A DNA stretch of 18,240 nucleotides. Source: Streptomyces sp. NRRL B-1347. Its GTDB lineage: Bacteria > Actinomycetota > Actinomycetes > Streptomycetales > Streptomycetaceae. The notes below the pieces were generated by a model. The model searched no databases. It saw nothing but the letters and a program-made list of their open reading frames with translations, and was not told where the DNA came from. Below, piece by piece: positions 5,903-13,861 of this stretch (position 1 is its first letter; every line of letters begins with the position of its first letter). The stretch lies in assembly GCF_000720325.1 (NCBI RefSeq), contig NZ_JOJM01000096.1:1-18240 (forward strand). Direction: 5' to 3'. Position numbers and translations under genes: made by a program.

Positions 5903-7878
5903 GGCCGCGGTGACGCGATCGCGCGCGCCGCGGCCACCTCCTGGCGGAGGGGTTCCAGGACGCTGTCCTTGGGCCCGGTGAACTCCACCGGGACCGGAAC
6001 GAGCACCTCCACCTCCCGCAGCGCGGCGGCCAGTTCGCGCAGCTGCCGCACGACTTCCCCGGCCTCCGCCCCCTCGGGGGCGGAGGCTCCGTGCCGTACC
6101 CGCACCCGCGCCGCCGTGGTCGCGTCGACGATCCGCTCCACGGCCACCACCAGCGGCCACCACGCGGCGGCCCGCGCCCCCACGGGCGGGGGTTCGGTCA
6201 GCGCCCGCTGGAACTCCGTACGGATGTCGGACAGATCGCGGTACAGGCGCCGCCGCATCCGGGCCCGCGCGGCGGGATCACCGCCGCCGTCCTGGCCGAA
6301 CGCGCACTCCACGTACGCCGCCGTGTCGGCGACCGCGTCCGCGAGCCGGTCCCCGATCCGCGTGTGCCAGCTCTCCGGCCACAGCAGATAGCCCGCGACG
6401 AGCGCGATGGCGCAGCCGATGAGGCTGTCGAGCAGGCGGGGCAGGACGAGCCCGAAGCCCTGGTGGTTGAGGACGTCCGAAAGGAGCAGGATCACCGGGG
6501 TGATGGCGGCGGTCTGGTAGCCGTAACCGCGCGGCGTGAGCGCCGGGATGAGCGCGGCGAGGACGAGCACCACGGGCACGTCCCACCAGCCCCGGTCGAC
6601 GGCGGAGAGCACGGCCGCGGCCACCACGAGCCCCGCCGCCGTGCCGAGGGCCCGCATCACCGCGCGCGAGAACACCGAGCCGAAGTCCGGCTTCAGGACG
6701 AAGGTGACGGTGAGCGCCACCCAGTACGAGCGCGGCACGTCGATGAGCGAGACGAGGGACTGCGCGATGCCGATGCACAGCGCGAGCCGCAGGCCGTAGC
6801 GCCAGGAGGCCCCGGACAGGATGACGTTGCGGGTGGCGCGCCGGGCCCGCACGCGCAGCGCGGCGGGCCGCCCGAGGCGGTCGTCGGCGTGCACGGCGGT
6901 GAGCGGGTCGGGGTCGGCGAGAGTGTCGGCGGCGTGCCGCAGCGCCTGGTACACGGCGCGGGCGGCGGCGCCGTACGTCTCCGGCAGCTCAGCGGGCAGG
7001 CCGAGGGCGGCCGGTTCCGCGCCGGGGCCGCGGGCGATGGCGGCGGCCAGCCTGCGGGCCGCGGCGGGGAGTTCGGGCGGCAGCTCCTCGCCGTACTGGT
7101 GGGCGGCGGGCGCGGCCTCGACGACCGGGGTGATGGCGTTCAGCTCGGCGATGAGCCGCACCAGGTCGGGGCTGCGGCCGTGGTCGCGGGCGCGGCGGGC
7201 GAGGACGAGGTCGTAGGCCTGGTTGAGCTGGGCGGTGACGGCGGCGCGGGCCTCGTCGTAGGCGTCGTCACCGGTGTGCTCGGTGCCCGCCGCCTCCAGG
7301 AGCGCGGCCACCTTCTCGTACGCGGCCGCGACCGCGGCCCGTTCGGGTACGCCGGACCGCAGCGGCCAGGCGAGCAGCGCGAGCACGAGGACGAGCAGGC
7401 CGCCGCCGGTCATCAGGGCCGGGGCGAGCCACCACTCGCCGGGCAGCGGCAGGCCCGCGCCGATGACCGCGTTGAGCAGCAGCAGGAGCCCCGAAACGGA
7501 GGCGACGGCGCCGATCGTCGACATCATCCCGGAGACCAGCGCGACGAGGGTCACCGCGGCGACGGCGGCCCAGCCGTGACCGTGGGCGAGCGAGCCCAGG
7601 GTGACGCCGAGCGCGCCGAACAGCTGCGGGACGGCGATGTTGAGGATCCGCATCCGGTACGCGTCGGCGGTGTCGCCGATGACGCCGGACAGGGCGCCCA
7701 TGCTGGCGAGCGCGCCGTAGGCGGGGTGGCCGGCCGCGGTGCCGATCGCCACCGGCAGGGCCATGGCGACGGCCGCGCGGGCGACCGCCGCCCAGGGGAC
7801 GGGGGCCGGCTGTGGCTTGAGAGACCTGACGAGCCAGTCCGGCGGGGCGAGTGAGACCAGTGGGGCTCGGCGGCGCAT
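5893..7878 (-). CDS. FUSC-family integral membrane protein (aromatic acid exporter-like)
   Basis: A 661-residue membrane protein with two similar hydrophobic blocks, about residues 30-172 and 350-500, separated and followed by soluble, Ala/Arg-rich helical regions. This two-block plan is that of FUSC proteins (fusaric acid resistance, AaeB and YccS relatives). The second block carries the typical stretch YWVALTVTFVLKPDF, then SVFSRAVMRALGTAAG. Such proteins are proposed to export aromatic acids or other small acids, but substrates are rarely known. Start ATG at 7878 has no strong ribosome binding site; a 13-base palindrome, GGCCATTATGGCC, lies just upstream (7881-7893). The gene stands alone between snpA and a repeat element, without a periplasmic adaptor gene, as expected for a Gram-positive. 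Confidence 0.9.
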   Translation of the reverse strand: MRRRAPLVSLAPPDWLVRSLKPQPAPVPWAAVARAAVAMALPVAIGTAAGHPAYGALASMGALSGVIGDTADAYRMRILNIAVPQLFGALGVTLGSLAHGHGWAAVAAVTLVALVSGMMSTIGAVASVSGLLLLLNAVIGAGLPLPGEWWLAPALMTGGGLLVLVLALLAWPLRSGVPERAAVAAAYEKVAALLEAAGTEHTGDDAYDEARAAVTAQLNQAYDLVLARRARDHGRSPDLVRLIAELNAITPVVEAAPAAHQYGEELPPELPAAARRLAAAIARGPGAEPAALGLPAELPETYGAAARAVYQALRHAADTLADPDPLTAVHADDRLGRPAALRVRARRATRNVILSGASWRYGLRLALCIGIAQSLVSLIDVPRSYWVALTVTFVLKPDFGSVFSRAVMRALGTAAGLVVAAAVLSAVDRGWWDVPVVLVLAALIPALTPRGYGYQTAAITPVILLLSDVLNHQGFGLVLPRLLDSLIGCAIALVAGYLLWPESWHTRIGDRLADAVADTAAYVECAFGQDGGGDPAARARMRRRLYRDLSDIRTEFQRALTEPPPVGARAAAWWPLVVAVERIVDATTAARVRVRHGASAPEGAEAGEVVRQLRELAAALREVEVLVPVPVEFTGPKDSVLEPLRQEVAAARAIASPRPQA

Positions 7879-7936
7879 GCGGCCATTATGGCCGGACCCA
7901 CGGCTGACCTGGGCAGACGGCGCCTGGAAGATCCAG

Positions 7937-7983
7937 CCCCTCCGGCGTTTGAGGAGCGGGGGTCTGGGGGCGGAGCCCCCAGG
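7937..7983. repeat. Dispersed Streptomyces intergenic repeat with terminator-like hairpin
   Basis: The intergenic stretch begins CCCCTCCGGCGTTTGAGGAG and ends in a strong hairpin, CTGGGGGC (7964-7971), loop GGA, GCCCCCAG (7975-7982). I recognise this TCCGGCGTTTGAGGA-plus-GC-hairpin layout as a sequence scattered between genes in many Streptomyces genomes, usually just downstream of genes. Here it follows the stop of the minus-strand phosphatase-family gene almost directly and likely serves as its terminator. The repeat status comes from memory, since only one copy is in the window. Confidence 0.65.
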
Positions 7984-7985
7984 GT

Positions 7986-9002
7986 TCAGGCCCGGTGCAG
8001 TGTCAGGTCAAGCAGCACCGCACGGTGGTCCGTGTTGCCCAGGGTGAGGAAGCGGGCCTCGTGCGCGGCGAAGTCCGGGGTGGTGAGGACGTGGTCGATC
8101 TGCGCGCCGAAGGGGCGGGGCAGCGCCGTGGGCCAGGTGGGCGTCCGGGAGGCCCCGGCGACGCGCGCCCCGTCGCGAAGCCCCGTGTCGAGGATGCGCC
8201 GGAACGCCGCGTGGTCCTGCGTGGCGTTGAAGTCCCCGGCCAGGACCGTGGGCCGCCCGTCCCCCGCCGCGGCGTACGCCCGCAGCGAGCCGAGCTCCGC
8301 GCGCCACCGGTCGACGTCACCGGGCGTGGGCGGCATCGGATGGGCGAGCTGGAGCCGCACGGCCACGCCCTTGACGTCGGCGACGGCCCCGGGCATGCCG
8401 AGCGTCCCGCGCACCCCCGCGGCCCGCTTCAGCGGCACGTTGGAGAGGATGACGGACCCGTCGGCCCCGTTCCCCCCTGCCGCCACCCGGTAGGGGTACG
8501 CCGAGGCGGGCAGCCCCTCGCGCAGCGTGCCCCGGCAGGCGCGGTCGCACTCGGACACGAAGACGAGGTCCGGCTTGTGCTCCCGCACGGCCTTGACCAA
8601 CCCGGGCGCCCCGCGCCCGAATTCGACGTTGGAGGCGAGGACGCGCAGATCGGCCACGGGCGGCCCGTCCGGCTCCGCCAGCTTCCCGTACGGCTCCATG
8701 AACCAGGCGAGCCCGCCGAGCACGGCCACCGCCCAGACGAGCCCGACGCGCCAGCGCCCGTACGCGGCGAGCAGCAGCGCGAGCGCGGCGGGCGCGAGCA
8801 GCCACGGCAGGAAGGCGAGGACCTGCGGCACGGGCGTGATCGCGTCGGTGTCGGCGGCGCGGCAGCCGAGCACGGCGCTCACCGCGGCGAGCAGCAGGCC
8901 CGCGGTCCAGGCGGCGGCCCGCCAGCGGCCCGGCCGCCGGGTGGGTGCGTCGGCGGGGAACGGGTCCTCGGGGGCGGTGGGCGGTGCCGTCGCGTGCTCC
9001 AA
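7986..9002 (-). CDS. Membrane-anchored endonuclease/exonuclease/phosphatase family protein
   Basis: A 338-residue protein with three predicted membrane helices (about 29-47, 58-80, 86-102) followed by an EEP hydrolase domain (about 119-338). The domain has the expected metal and catalytic residues: N125 (SNVEF), E151 (VSECD), D257 and N259 (GDFNAT), D303-H304 (QIDHVLTT) and D325-H326 (NTDHRAV). This fold cleaves phosphodiesters in nucleic acids, lipids or inositol phosphates; the substrate cannot be read here. The helix order suggests the catalytic domain faces outside. The start is TTG at 9002, with AAAGG seven bases upstream; no better start is seen before the first helix. It lies 57 bases behind a membrane-protein gene on the same strand and may share its transcript. 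Confidence 0.87.
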   Translation of the reverse strand: MEHATAPPTAPEDPFPADAPTRRPGRWRAAAWTAGLLLAAVSAVLGCRAADTDAITPVPQVLAFLPWLLAPAALALLLAAYGRWRVGLVWAVAVLGGLAWFMEPYGKLAEPDGPPVADLRVLASNVEFGRGAPGLVKAVREHKPDLVFVSECDRACRGTLREGLPASAYPYRVAAGGNGADGSVILSNVPLKRAAGVRGTLGMPGAVADVKGVAVRLQLAHPMPPTPGDVDRWRAELGSLRAYAAAGDGRPTVLAGDFNATQDHAAFRRILDTGLRDGARVAGASRTPTWPTALPRPFGAQIDHVLTTPDFAAHEARFLTLGNTDHRAVLLDLTLHRA

Positions 9003-9059
9003 GGGGCGGCCTTTCCTCGACGGGACGCCCGCCGGGCGGCGTGCTGTCCGAATCCTCCC

Positions 9060-9923
9060 TTAGAGACGTGGCGGCTCCGCGGAAAGTTTCCCGGAGCCCC
9101 TGCGGGTGAGCCACCACATCGCGGCCGCGACGAGCAGCCCCAGGCCGATCAGGACCCAGGCGGTCACCCGCAGGGTCTGGGTGAGCGCGTCGTAGACGGC
9201 CCCCGCGGCGGCCCGCGACACGTCCGGGGGCAGGTCGTCCAGGGTGAGGGCGCGGCCGACCGCGACGGCGGCGGCGAGCGCGGCGGCTCCGGCGGCCGTG
9301 CCGAGGGCGGTGGCGAGGACGGCGCGGCGGCGGCGCACCGCGAGGAGGATGCCGCCGACGGCGAACACCGCCGCGGCGATCGGCAGCCAGAGGCCCGCGG
9401 CCTGGAGCATGCGGAACACCTTCCGGTAGTCGCTCAGGTCCTGCGCCTTCATGACCGTGACCTCGGTGTGGCGCACGGGGATGCGGTCGGCGAACGGCAC
9501 GCCCTCCTCGCTGAGCTGCCGCTTGACCTGTTGGGTGATCGGCGCGAGGTCGATGCTCACCTCGCTGTCGGAGTCGTTCTCCAGAGCCTGCTCGACGGCC
9601 GCGTGCGCGGCGCGGTTCGCCGCGTTCCAGGCGGTGCGGAAGGCCGCCGTCTCGGTGAAGGAGCGCACGGCGTCCCGGACGAACGACTCGACGGTGGACT
9701 GCAGCGGCCCCGCGTCGATCTCCTTGACCACGGAGTCGGTGACGGCGTCGGCCACGGCCGCCCGCACCGCCCGGTTCGAGGAGAGCGGCGCCATCGTGGC
9801 GACGTACCGGTCCGTGTCCTGGATCTCGTACGCCGCCCAGGTCGAGACCGCGCCGAGGGGCACCAGGAGGCAGCTGAGGACGAGCAGGGCGGCGGAGAGG
9901 GCGGCGCGCAGGCGAGGGGGCAC
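9060..9923 (-). CDS. Integral membrane protein with large extracytoplasmic region, function unknown
   Basis: A 287-residue protein not matched to a named family. One helix lies at the N-terminus (about 8-31), then a polar domain of about 145 residues rich in Ala, Asp and Glu (start YEIQDTDRYVATMAPLSSN), then three helices (about 176-196, 201-225, 254-275) and a short basic tail. The polar domain likely faces outside. GTG at 9923 is the first possible start, because an in-frame TGA lies two codons upstream; the nearby GAGG is too close to be a standard ribosome binding site. Later starts would cut into the first helix. The downstream phosphatase-family gene begins 57 bases after its stop, so a two-gene unit is possible. 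I recall similar DRYVATVAPL-type proteins in actinobacteria but cannot assign a role. Confidence 0.82.
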   Translation of the reverse strand: MPPRLRAALSAALLVLSCLLVPLGAVSTWAAYEIQDTDRYVATMAPLSSNRAVRAAVADAVTDSVVKEIDAGPLQSTVESFVRDAVRSFTETAAFRTAWNAANRAAHAAVEQALENDSDSEVSIDLAPITQQVKRQLSEEGVPFADRIPVRHTEVTVMKAQDLSDYRKVFRMLQAAGLWLPIAAAVFAVGGILLAVRRRRAVLATALGTAAGAAALAAAVAVGRALTLDDLPPDVSRAAAGAVYDALTQTLRVTAWVLIGLGLLVAAAMWWLTRRGSGKLSAEPPRL

Positions 9924-9937
9924 GCCTCAAGGCAAGG

Positions 9938-10006
9938 CCCCGGCCGCGCGGGGCGCGACCGGGGTGACTCCGGATGGAGCAGGACGGGCGGGCGGCCGCC
10001 CGCCCG
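9938..10006. terminator. Two hairpins behind the ABC exporter genes
   Basis: A perfect 22-base palindrome at 9985-10006 (GGGCGGGCGG against CCGCCCGCCC plus closing C/G) begins 16 bases past the permease stop. A second hairpin follows at 9938-9964: CCCCGG and CGCGC pair with GCGCG and CCGGGG across one mismatch, with a GGG loop. In the minus-strand direction both come after the permease stop and before the next gene, as a tandem terminator would. No T-run follows. Confidence 0.65.
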
Positions 10007-10022
10007 CGGCGTCGGCGGCCGC

Positions 10023-10868
10023 CTACTTGCGGTTGTACAGGCGCATCGTCACCGGGCCGAACACCGCCACGAGGAGCGCGGCCCAGCCCAGGCTCCACGC
10101 GATCTCCGTGCCCGGCCAGTCGCCGGCCATCAGGCCGCGCACGGCGGAGGCGACATGGGTGACCGGGTTGTTGTTGACGAAGGCCTGGAGCCAGCCGGGC
10201 ATCGTCTCGGGCTTCACGAAGATGTCCGAGAGGAACGTCAGCGGGAACAGCACCATCATGCTGACGCCCATCACGGACTTCTCGGTGCGGAGCAGAAGCC
10301 CGAACATCGTCCACACCCAGGAGAAGGCGAAGGAGAACACGAGCAGGAGCACCACCCCGAGCAGCACGCCGACCGCGTTGTCGGGGCGGAAGCCGAGGAC
10401 GAGACCGACGCTGAGCATCACGGCGGACGCCATGGCGTAGCGCAGGACGTCACCGAGGAGGTAGCCGACCATCGCCGACGGCCGCCAGATCGGCAGCGAG
10501 CGGAAGCGGTCGAAGACGCCCTTCTCGATGTCGGTGTTGACCGAGACGCCCGTGTACATCGTGATCATGACGACGGACATCACGAGGATGCCGGGCAGCA
10601 GGTACTGGATGTACTCGCGCGGCGACCCGGCGAGCGCGCCCCCGAAGAGGTACGTGTACATCAGCACCATCATGATCGGGAACGCCGTCACGTCGAACAG
10701 CTGCTCCGGCACGTGCTTGATCTTCAGCACGGCCCGCCAGCCGAACGTCAGGGACGTCGACAGGGCGCTGGGGCGGCGCGGCCGCTCCTTGGAGATGAGC
10801 AGTTCGGCGAGGGACTCGGTGCGGACGGGCGCGAGCTCCTGGGCCTCGACGGTGGTCACGGTGCTCAT
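10023..10868 (-). CDS. ABC-2 type permease of a DrrAB-like exporter
   Basis: Membrane half of an ABC exporter, 281 residues with about six helices between residues 55 and 275. It contains the ABC-2 region [27 protein letters not shown] (split here as a cytoplasmic coupling segment after the second helix) and the late motif [16 protein letters not shown] with [17 protein letters not shown], both typical of DrrB/daunorubicin-type permeases. It begins with an ATG whose first bases overlap the stop of the ATPase gene (ATGA), indicating translational coupling. Exporters of this type remove antibiotics or move lipids; nothing near it hints at the substrate, and no biosynthetic genes or dedicated regulator adjoin it. 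Confidence 0.92.
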   Translation of the reverse strand: MSTVTTVEAQELAPVRTESLAELLISKERPRRPSALSTSLTFGWRAVLKIKHVPEQLFDVTAFPIMMVLMYTYLFGGALAGSPREYIQYLLPGILVMSVVMITMYTGVSVNTDIEKGVFDRFRSLPIWRPSAMVGYLLGDVLRYAMASAVMLSVGLVLGFRPDNAVGVLLGVVLLLVFSFAFSWVWTMFGLLLRTEKSVMGVSMMVLFPLTFLSDIFVKPETMPGWLQAFVNNNPVTHVASAVRGLMAGDWPGTEIAWSLGWAALLVAVFGPVTMRLYNRK

Positions 10869-11902
10869 AGCGCGGCCTCTGCTTCCTCGCGGTCCTGGTG
10901 GGGGTCGAGCGGCTGGTCGGTGAGGGCCAGGAACACCTCGTCGAGGCTGGGCTGGCCCAGGGAGAAGTTGTCGACGACGATGCCCGCGCGGGCGAGTTCG
11001 GCGAGCGCCCGGGAGGCCTTCTCCGCGGCGGCCTCCTCGGCGCCGCGCCCGCCGTCGCCGACCCGGGCGGTGAGCGCCACCGGGTCCGGCTCCAGCTGCA
11101 CCTGCGCGGCCAGGGCGAGCCCGAGGAGGCGCGCCGCCTCCTCGCGCCGGGCCGCGTCCCGCAGCCGGACGTGCACGGAGCCCGCGCCGACGGACGCCTT
11201 CAGCTCGCCCTTGGTGCCCTCGGCGATGACCCGGCCCTTGTCGATGACGGCGATGCGGGCCGCCAGTTGGTCGGCCTCGTCCAGGTACTGCGTGGTCAGC
11301 AGGACCGTGGTGCCCTGGGCGACGACGGCGCGCACGATGTCCCAGACCTGGTTGCGGCTGCGCGGGTCGAGCCCGGTGGTCGGCTCGTCGAGGAAGAGCA
11401 GGTCGGGCGTGTTCAGGATGGACGCGGCGATGTCGATGCGCCGCCGCATGCCGCCCGAGTAGTTCTTCACCTGCCGCCCGGCGGCCTCGGCCAGGCCGAA
11501 CGCGGTCAGCAGCTGCTCGGCGCGCGCGTACGAGGCCTTCTTGCCGTGGCCCGTGAGCCGGGCGAGCAGGACCAGGTTCTCGGTGCCGGTGAGGTCCTCG
11601 TCCACCGACGCGTACTGGCCGGTGAGGCTGACGCGGGTGCGGACGGCGTCGGCCTCGCGGACCACGTCGTGCCCGAAGACGTGCGCCTCGCCGCCGTCCG
11701 GGCGCAGCAGGGTGGCGAGCATCTTCACGGTCGTCGTCTTGCCCGCGCCGTTCGGCCCGAGCAGGCCGTAGACCGTGCCCGCCGGGACGGTCAGGTCGAC
11801 GCCGTCGACTGCGCGGTTCTCGCCGAACGTCTTGACCAGGCCCGCCGTCTCGATGGCGAGGCCGTCCGGCCCCGGGTGCCCTCCCGGCTGCTTGCTGCTC
11901 AT
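10865..11902 (-). CDS. ABC transporter ATPase, DrrA-like
   Basis: Energy-coupling subunit of the exporter, 345 residues. ATG at 11902 has GGAGGG nine bases upstream. The nucleotide-binding domain is complete: Walker [10 protein letters not shown] (49-57), Q-loop Q96, signature YSGGMRRR (148-155) and Walker B LLFLDEP (168-174). The switch position reads TTQYLDEAD, so Q205 replaces the usual histidine, a feature I associate with the DrrA group. A C-terminal domain of about 110 residues ends with [13 protein letters not shown], again a DrrA hallmark involved in contact with the permease. The gene overlaps the permease by four bases. A 12-codon open frame ends exactly on its start codon (see findings). 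Specific substrate unknown. Confidence 0.94.
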   Translation of the reverse strand: MSSKQPGGHPGPDGLAIETAGLVKTFGENRAVDGVDLTVPAGTVYGLLGPNGAGKTTTVKMLATLLRPDGGEAHVFGHDVVREADAVRTRVSLTGQYASVDEDLTGTENLVLLARLTGHGKKASYARAEQLLTAFGLAEAAGRQVKNYSGGMRRRIDIAASILNTPDLLFLDEPTTGLDPRSRNQVWDIVRAVVAQGTTVLLTTQYLDEADQLAARIAVIDKGRVIAEGTKGELKASVGAGSVHVRLRDAARREEAARLLGLALAAQVQLEPDPVALTARVGDGGRGAEEAAAEKASRALAELARAGIVVDNFSLGQPSLDEVFLALTDQPLDPHQDREEAEAAL

Positions 11903-12003
11903 GTCCCTACGCCCTCCGATGCGGTGCGTCGTGTCATGAGGGGAGACCGGACCCGGCCGGGAAACTCATCGCGGGGGGCCGTGGCTCCTTCCCAGCGTGC
12001 CAC

Positions 12004-12030
12004 GCGCTCCGGTGGAGCGCGGGCCCGCGC
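12004..12030. other. Paired GC hairpins upstream of the small membrane-protein gene
   Basis: GCGCTCC (12004-12010), loop GGT and GGAGCGC (12014-12020) form a perfect 7-bp stem. It overlaps the 14-base palindrome GCGCGGGCCCGCGC (12017-12030), so the two folds are mutually exclusive. They lie 50-76 bases before the gene starting at 12080 and would be in its leader if transcription starts upstream. This could be an attenuator, a terminator facing either way, or only GC-rich background. Confidence 0.4.
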
Positions 12031-12079
12031 GGGTGTTTCCTGGGAGGAGGCCGTAGCGCCTGAGCAGAGAGGAACCGCC

Positions 12080-12457
12080 ATGGCACTCACCGCACACGGA
12101 TCCCCCGGCATCCGCAGCCTCTCCCACACCTGGGCGGGCCCCGCCGTCCTCGCCGTCGTCTACGGCGTCTGGGCGGCGGGCATCCACCGCGACGGCGGCC
12201 CCATCACCGGCGGGAACGTCCTGTACGGCGTGGTCACCGGGGTGGTCTTCGGCGCCCTGTACGCGGCCGTGCGCCGCTTCGCCCCCGGCCTGCCGCGCGA
12301 GCTGCGCGCCCTGGCCTGGGCCACCTTCGCGGGCGTGAGCTTCGGCTTCCTCTACAGCCTCACGGACGCGAGCGTGCTGCGGTCGACGGGCATGGCGGCG
12401 GTGGTCGCGGGCAGCGTCTTCGCGGCGACGTTCTACTGGTTCTACACGCACGAGTAG
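12080..12457 (+). CDS. Small four-helix membrane protein, function unknown
   Basis: A 125-residue protein, starting MALTAHGSPG, with four predicted helices (about 20-35, 46-63, 77-92, 104-122) joined by short loops and ending FYTHE. No catalytic motif is visible and I cannot name a family. ATG at 12080 has GAGAGGAA five bases upstream, which is why this start is preferred over the much longer upstream frame that reads antisense through the ABC ATPase. The gene is divergent from the ABC exporter (177-base gap) and convergent with the hydrolase gene downstream. Codon use (GC third positions) and the good ribosome binding site support a real gene. Confidence 0.82.
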   Translation: MALTAHGSPGIRSLSHTWAGPAVLAVVYGVWAAGIHRDGGPITGGNVLYGVVTGVVFGALYAAVRRFAPGLPRELRALAWATFAGVSFGFLYSLTDASVLRSTGMAAVVAGSVFAATFYWFYTHE

Positions 12458-12492
12458 TTCGCCCCGCTCAGGTCATCCCGTACTTCATCTCG

Positions 12493-12514
12493 CTGGAACG
12501 ACCGTTCTATCCAG
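12493..12514. promoter_or_regulatory. Palindrome resembling a TetR-type operator, at a convergent gene end
   Basis: GAACG-AC-CGTTC (12496-12507) is a perfect palindrome, extended on the outside to CTGGA (12493-12497) and TCCAG (12510-12514), which also pair. The sequence around it is less GC-rich than its surroundings. The TAGAACG-N2-CGTTCCA form (read on the minus strand) resembles operators of TetR-family repressors. It lies between two converging stops, where an operator is unexpected, so a weak terminator or a relic is equally possible. Confidence 0.35.
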
Positions 12515-12539
12515 AGTGGAAGCAGAATGTCGACCGGGG

Positions 12540-13820
12540 TTAGAGCGCGTTCAGGTCGACCGCGCGGGCCATGGCCCGGTACCCGGCGTCGTTCGGGTGC
12601 AGGTGGTCGCCGCTGTCGTACGCGGGCCGGATGCGCTCGGGGTCCTTCGGGTCGGCGAGGGCCTTGTCGAAGTCGACGTACCCGTCGTACTCGCCGGACG
12701 TACGCACCCAGGTGTTGAAGGCGTCGCTGACGGCGGCGGCGTGCTTGCCGTAGTGGTCGGAGCCGCCGAGCGGCACCAGGGTCGCGCCGACGACCTTCAG
12801 GCCCTTGGCGTGCGCGGCGCGGATCAGCTTCCGGTGGCCGTTGACGAGCTCCTTCGCCGTCACGACCGGGGCGGGCTTGTACAGGGGCTTGTCGCTCTCG
12901 CTGAAGCCGATGTCGTTGACGCCTTCGAGGACGACGACGGTCCCGGCGTTCGGCAGGTCGGTGACGTCCCGGGCGAACCGGGTGGAGCTCTTGTCCCCGA
13001 ACCACGCCGAGTCGTTCAGGACCATGTTGCCGCCGATGCCGGAGTTGACCACCGGGCGCGGCTCGCCCGCCTCGGCGAGGCGCTCGGCGAGGGCGTCGGA
13101 CCAGCGGTGGTTGCGGTCGGCGGAGGAGCCGAAGCCGTCGGTGATGGAGTCGCCGAACAGGACGACGCCGTCGCGCTTCGCGGGCCGCTCGCCGCGTACG
13201 TCGACGCCCGAGAGGTAGTACCAGGACTCGGTGGACTCGCCGAAGGCGCCGCCGCCGGTGTCGGTGAGGTGGTCGCCCGTGGCGCGGTAGCTGGTCGCGA
13301 AGGACTGGGCGTGGAAGGTGGCGGGCCCGGTGGTGCGGGCGAGCCGGAGCGTCACGGTGACGGAGTCGAAGCGGTCGAGGCCGAGCGCGGCCGCGTCGCT
13401 GGACAGCTGCCCCCCGGCCGGGACGGTGACGGAGTGCTTCCCGCCGAAGGTGAGGCGGCGCAGCGTGCCCTTCTGGACGGCGGCGCCCTTCGTGCCCTCG
13501 GTGCGCGCGACGGTGGCGCCCTCGATGCGCAGCGGGGAGGGGCCGTAGGCGTTGGAGAGCCGGATGCGCGCTCGGTCGCCGCCCTGTGTCACCCGCACCA
13601 CCTGGCGCACCGTGTGGTTGTCGAAGCCGGCCTCCGACCAGTTGGGTTTGAAGCCGATGCTGGGCCGTTGCGGGGAGGCCGCCCAGGCGGCGTTCCACTG
13701 CGTGCCCCTGTCCGCGGAAGCAGTGGGGGCGGTGGAGGCGCTGGCCCCGGCCGCGGAGAGTCCGGCGACGAGGGCGAGTGCGGTGGCGGCGACGAGGGAC
13801 CGACGGGGGCGCGAAGACAT
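12540..13820 (-). CDS. Secreted SGNH/GDSL-family hydrolase
   Basis: Extracellular esterase or lipase-like hydrolase, 426 residues from the ATG at 13820 (AAGGA upstream; an in-frame upstream extension has no ribosome binding site). The signal peptide MSSRPRRSLVAATALALVAG has twin arginines, so Sec or Tat export is possible, with cleavage near ASA/STA (about 28-36). An N-terminal beta-rich region (about 40-210) precedes the SGNH domain. That domain has block I GDSITDG with S225, block II NSGIGGN (260-265), block III GVND with N302, and block V DHLHPND with D405 and H408 as the remaining triad. Substrates could be acylated sugars, lipids or polymers; the sequence does not decide. It diverges from a LysR gene that probably regulates it. 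Confidence 0.93.
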   Translation of the reverse strand: MSSRPRRSLVAATALALVAGLSAAGASASTAPTASADRGTQWNAAWAASPQRPSIGFKPNWSEAGFDNHTVRQVVRVTQGGDRARIRLSNAYGPSPLRIEGATVARTEGTKGAAVQKGTLRRLTFGGKHSVTVPAGGQLSSDAAALGLDRFDSVTVTLRLARTTGPATFHAQSFATSYRATGDHLTDTGGGAFGESTESWYYLSGVDVRGERPAKRDGVVLFGDSITDGFGSSADRNHRWSDALAERLAEAGEPRPVVNSGIGGNMVLNDSAWFGDKSSTRFARDVTDLPNAGTVVVLEGVNDIGFSESDKPLYKPAPVVTAKELVNGHRKLIRAAHAKGLKVVGATLVPLGGSDHYGKHAAAVSDAFNTWVRTSGEYDGYVDFDKALADPKDPERIRPAYDSGDHLHPNDAGYRAMARAVDLNAL

Positions 13821-13861
13821 GGCGGATCCTTGGGAGTTGAGGTGGGGTAGGCCGGTGCCAA

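Noticed and set aside
7881..7893. GGCCATTATGGCC palindrome just before the FUSC start codon
   Set aside because: Perfect but short, self-contained and only three bases from the start codon; no known regulator match, so not called as an operator.
8317..10314. A 665-codon minus-strand frame overlapping the same genes
   Set aside because: Same strand, wrong frame: it contains Arg-rich garbled versions of the true products and crosses gene boundaries.
7995..11462. An 1155-codon plus-strand open frame across four minus-strand genes
   Set aside because: It runs antisense through the EEP, membrane-protein, permease and ATPase genes, has a compositionally biased product and no domain; GC-rich stop-codon avoidance explains it.
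10023..11902. ABC exporter as part of an antibiotic biosynthetic cluster
   Set aside because: None of the neighbouring genes encodes a biosynthetic enzyme, so there is no support in this window.
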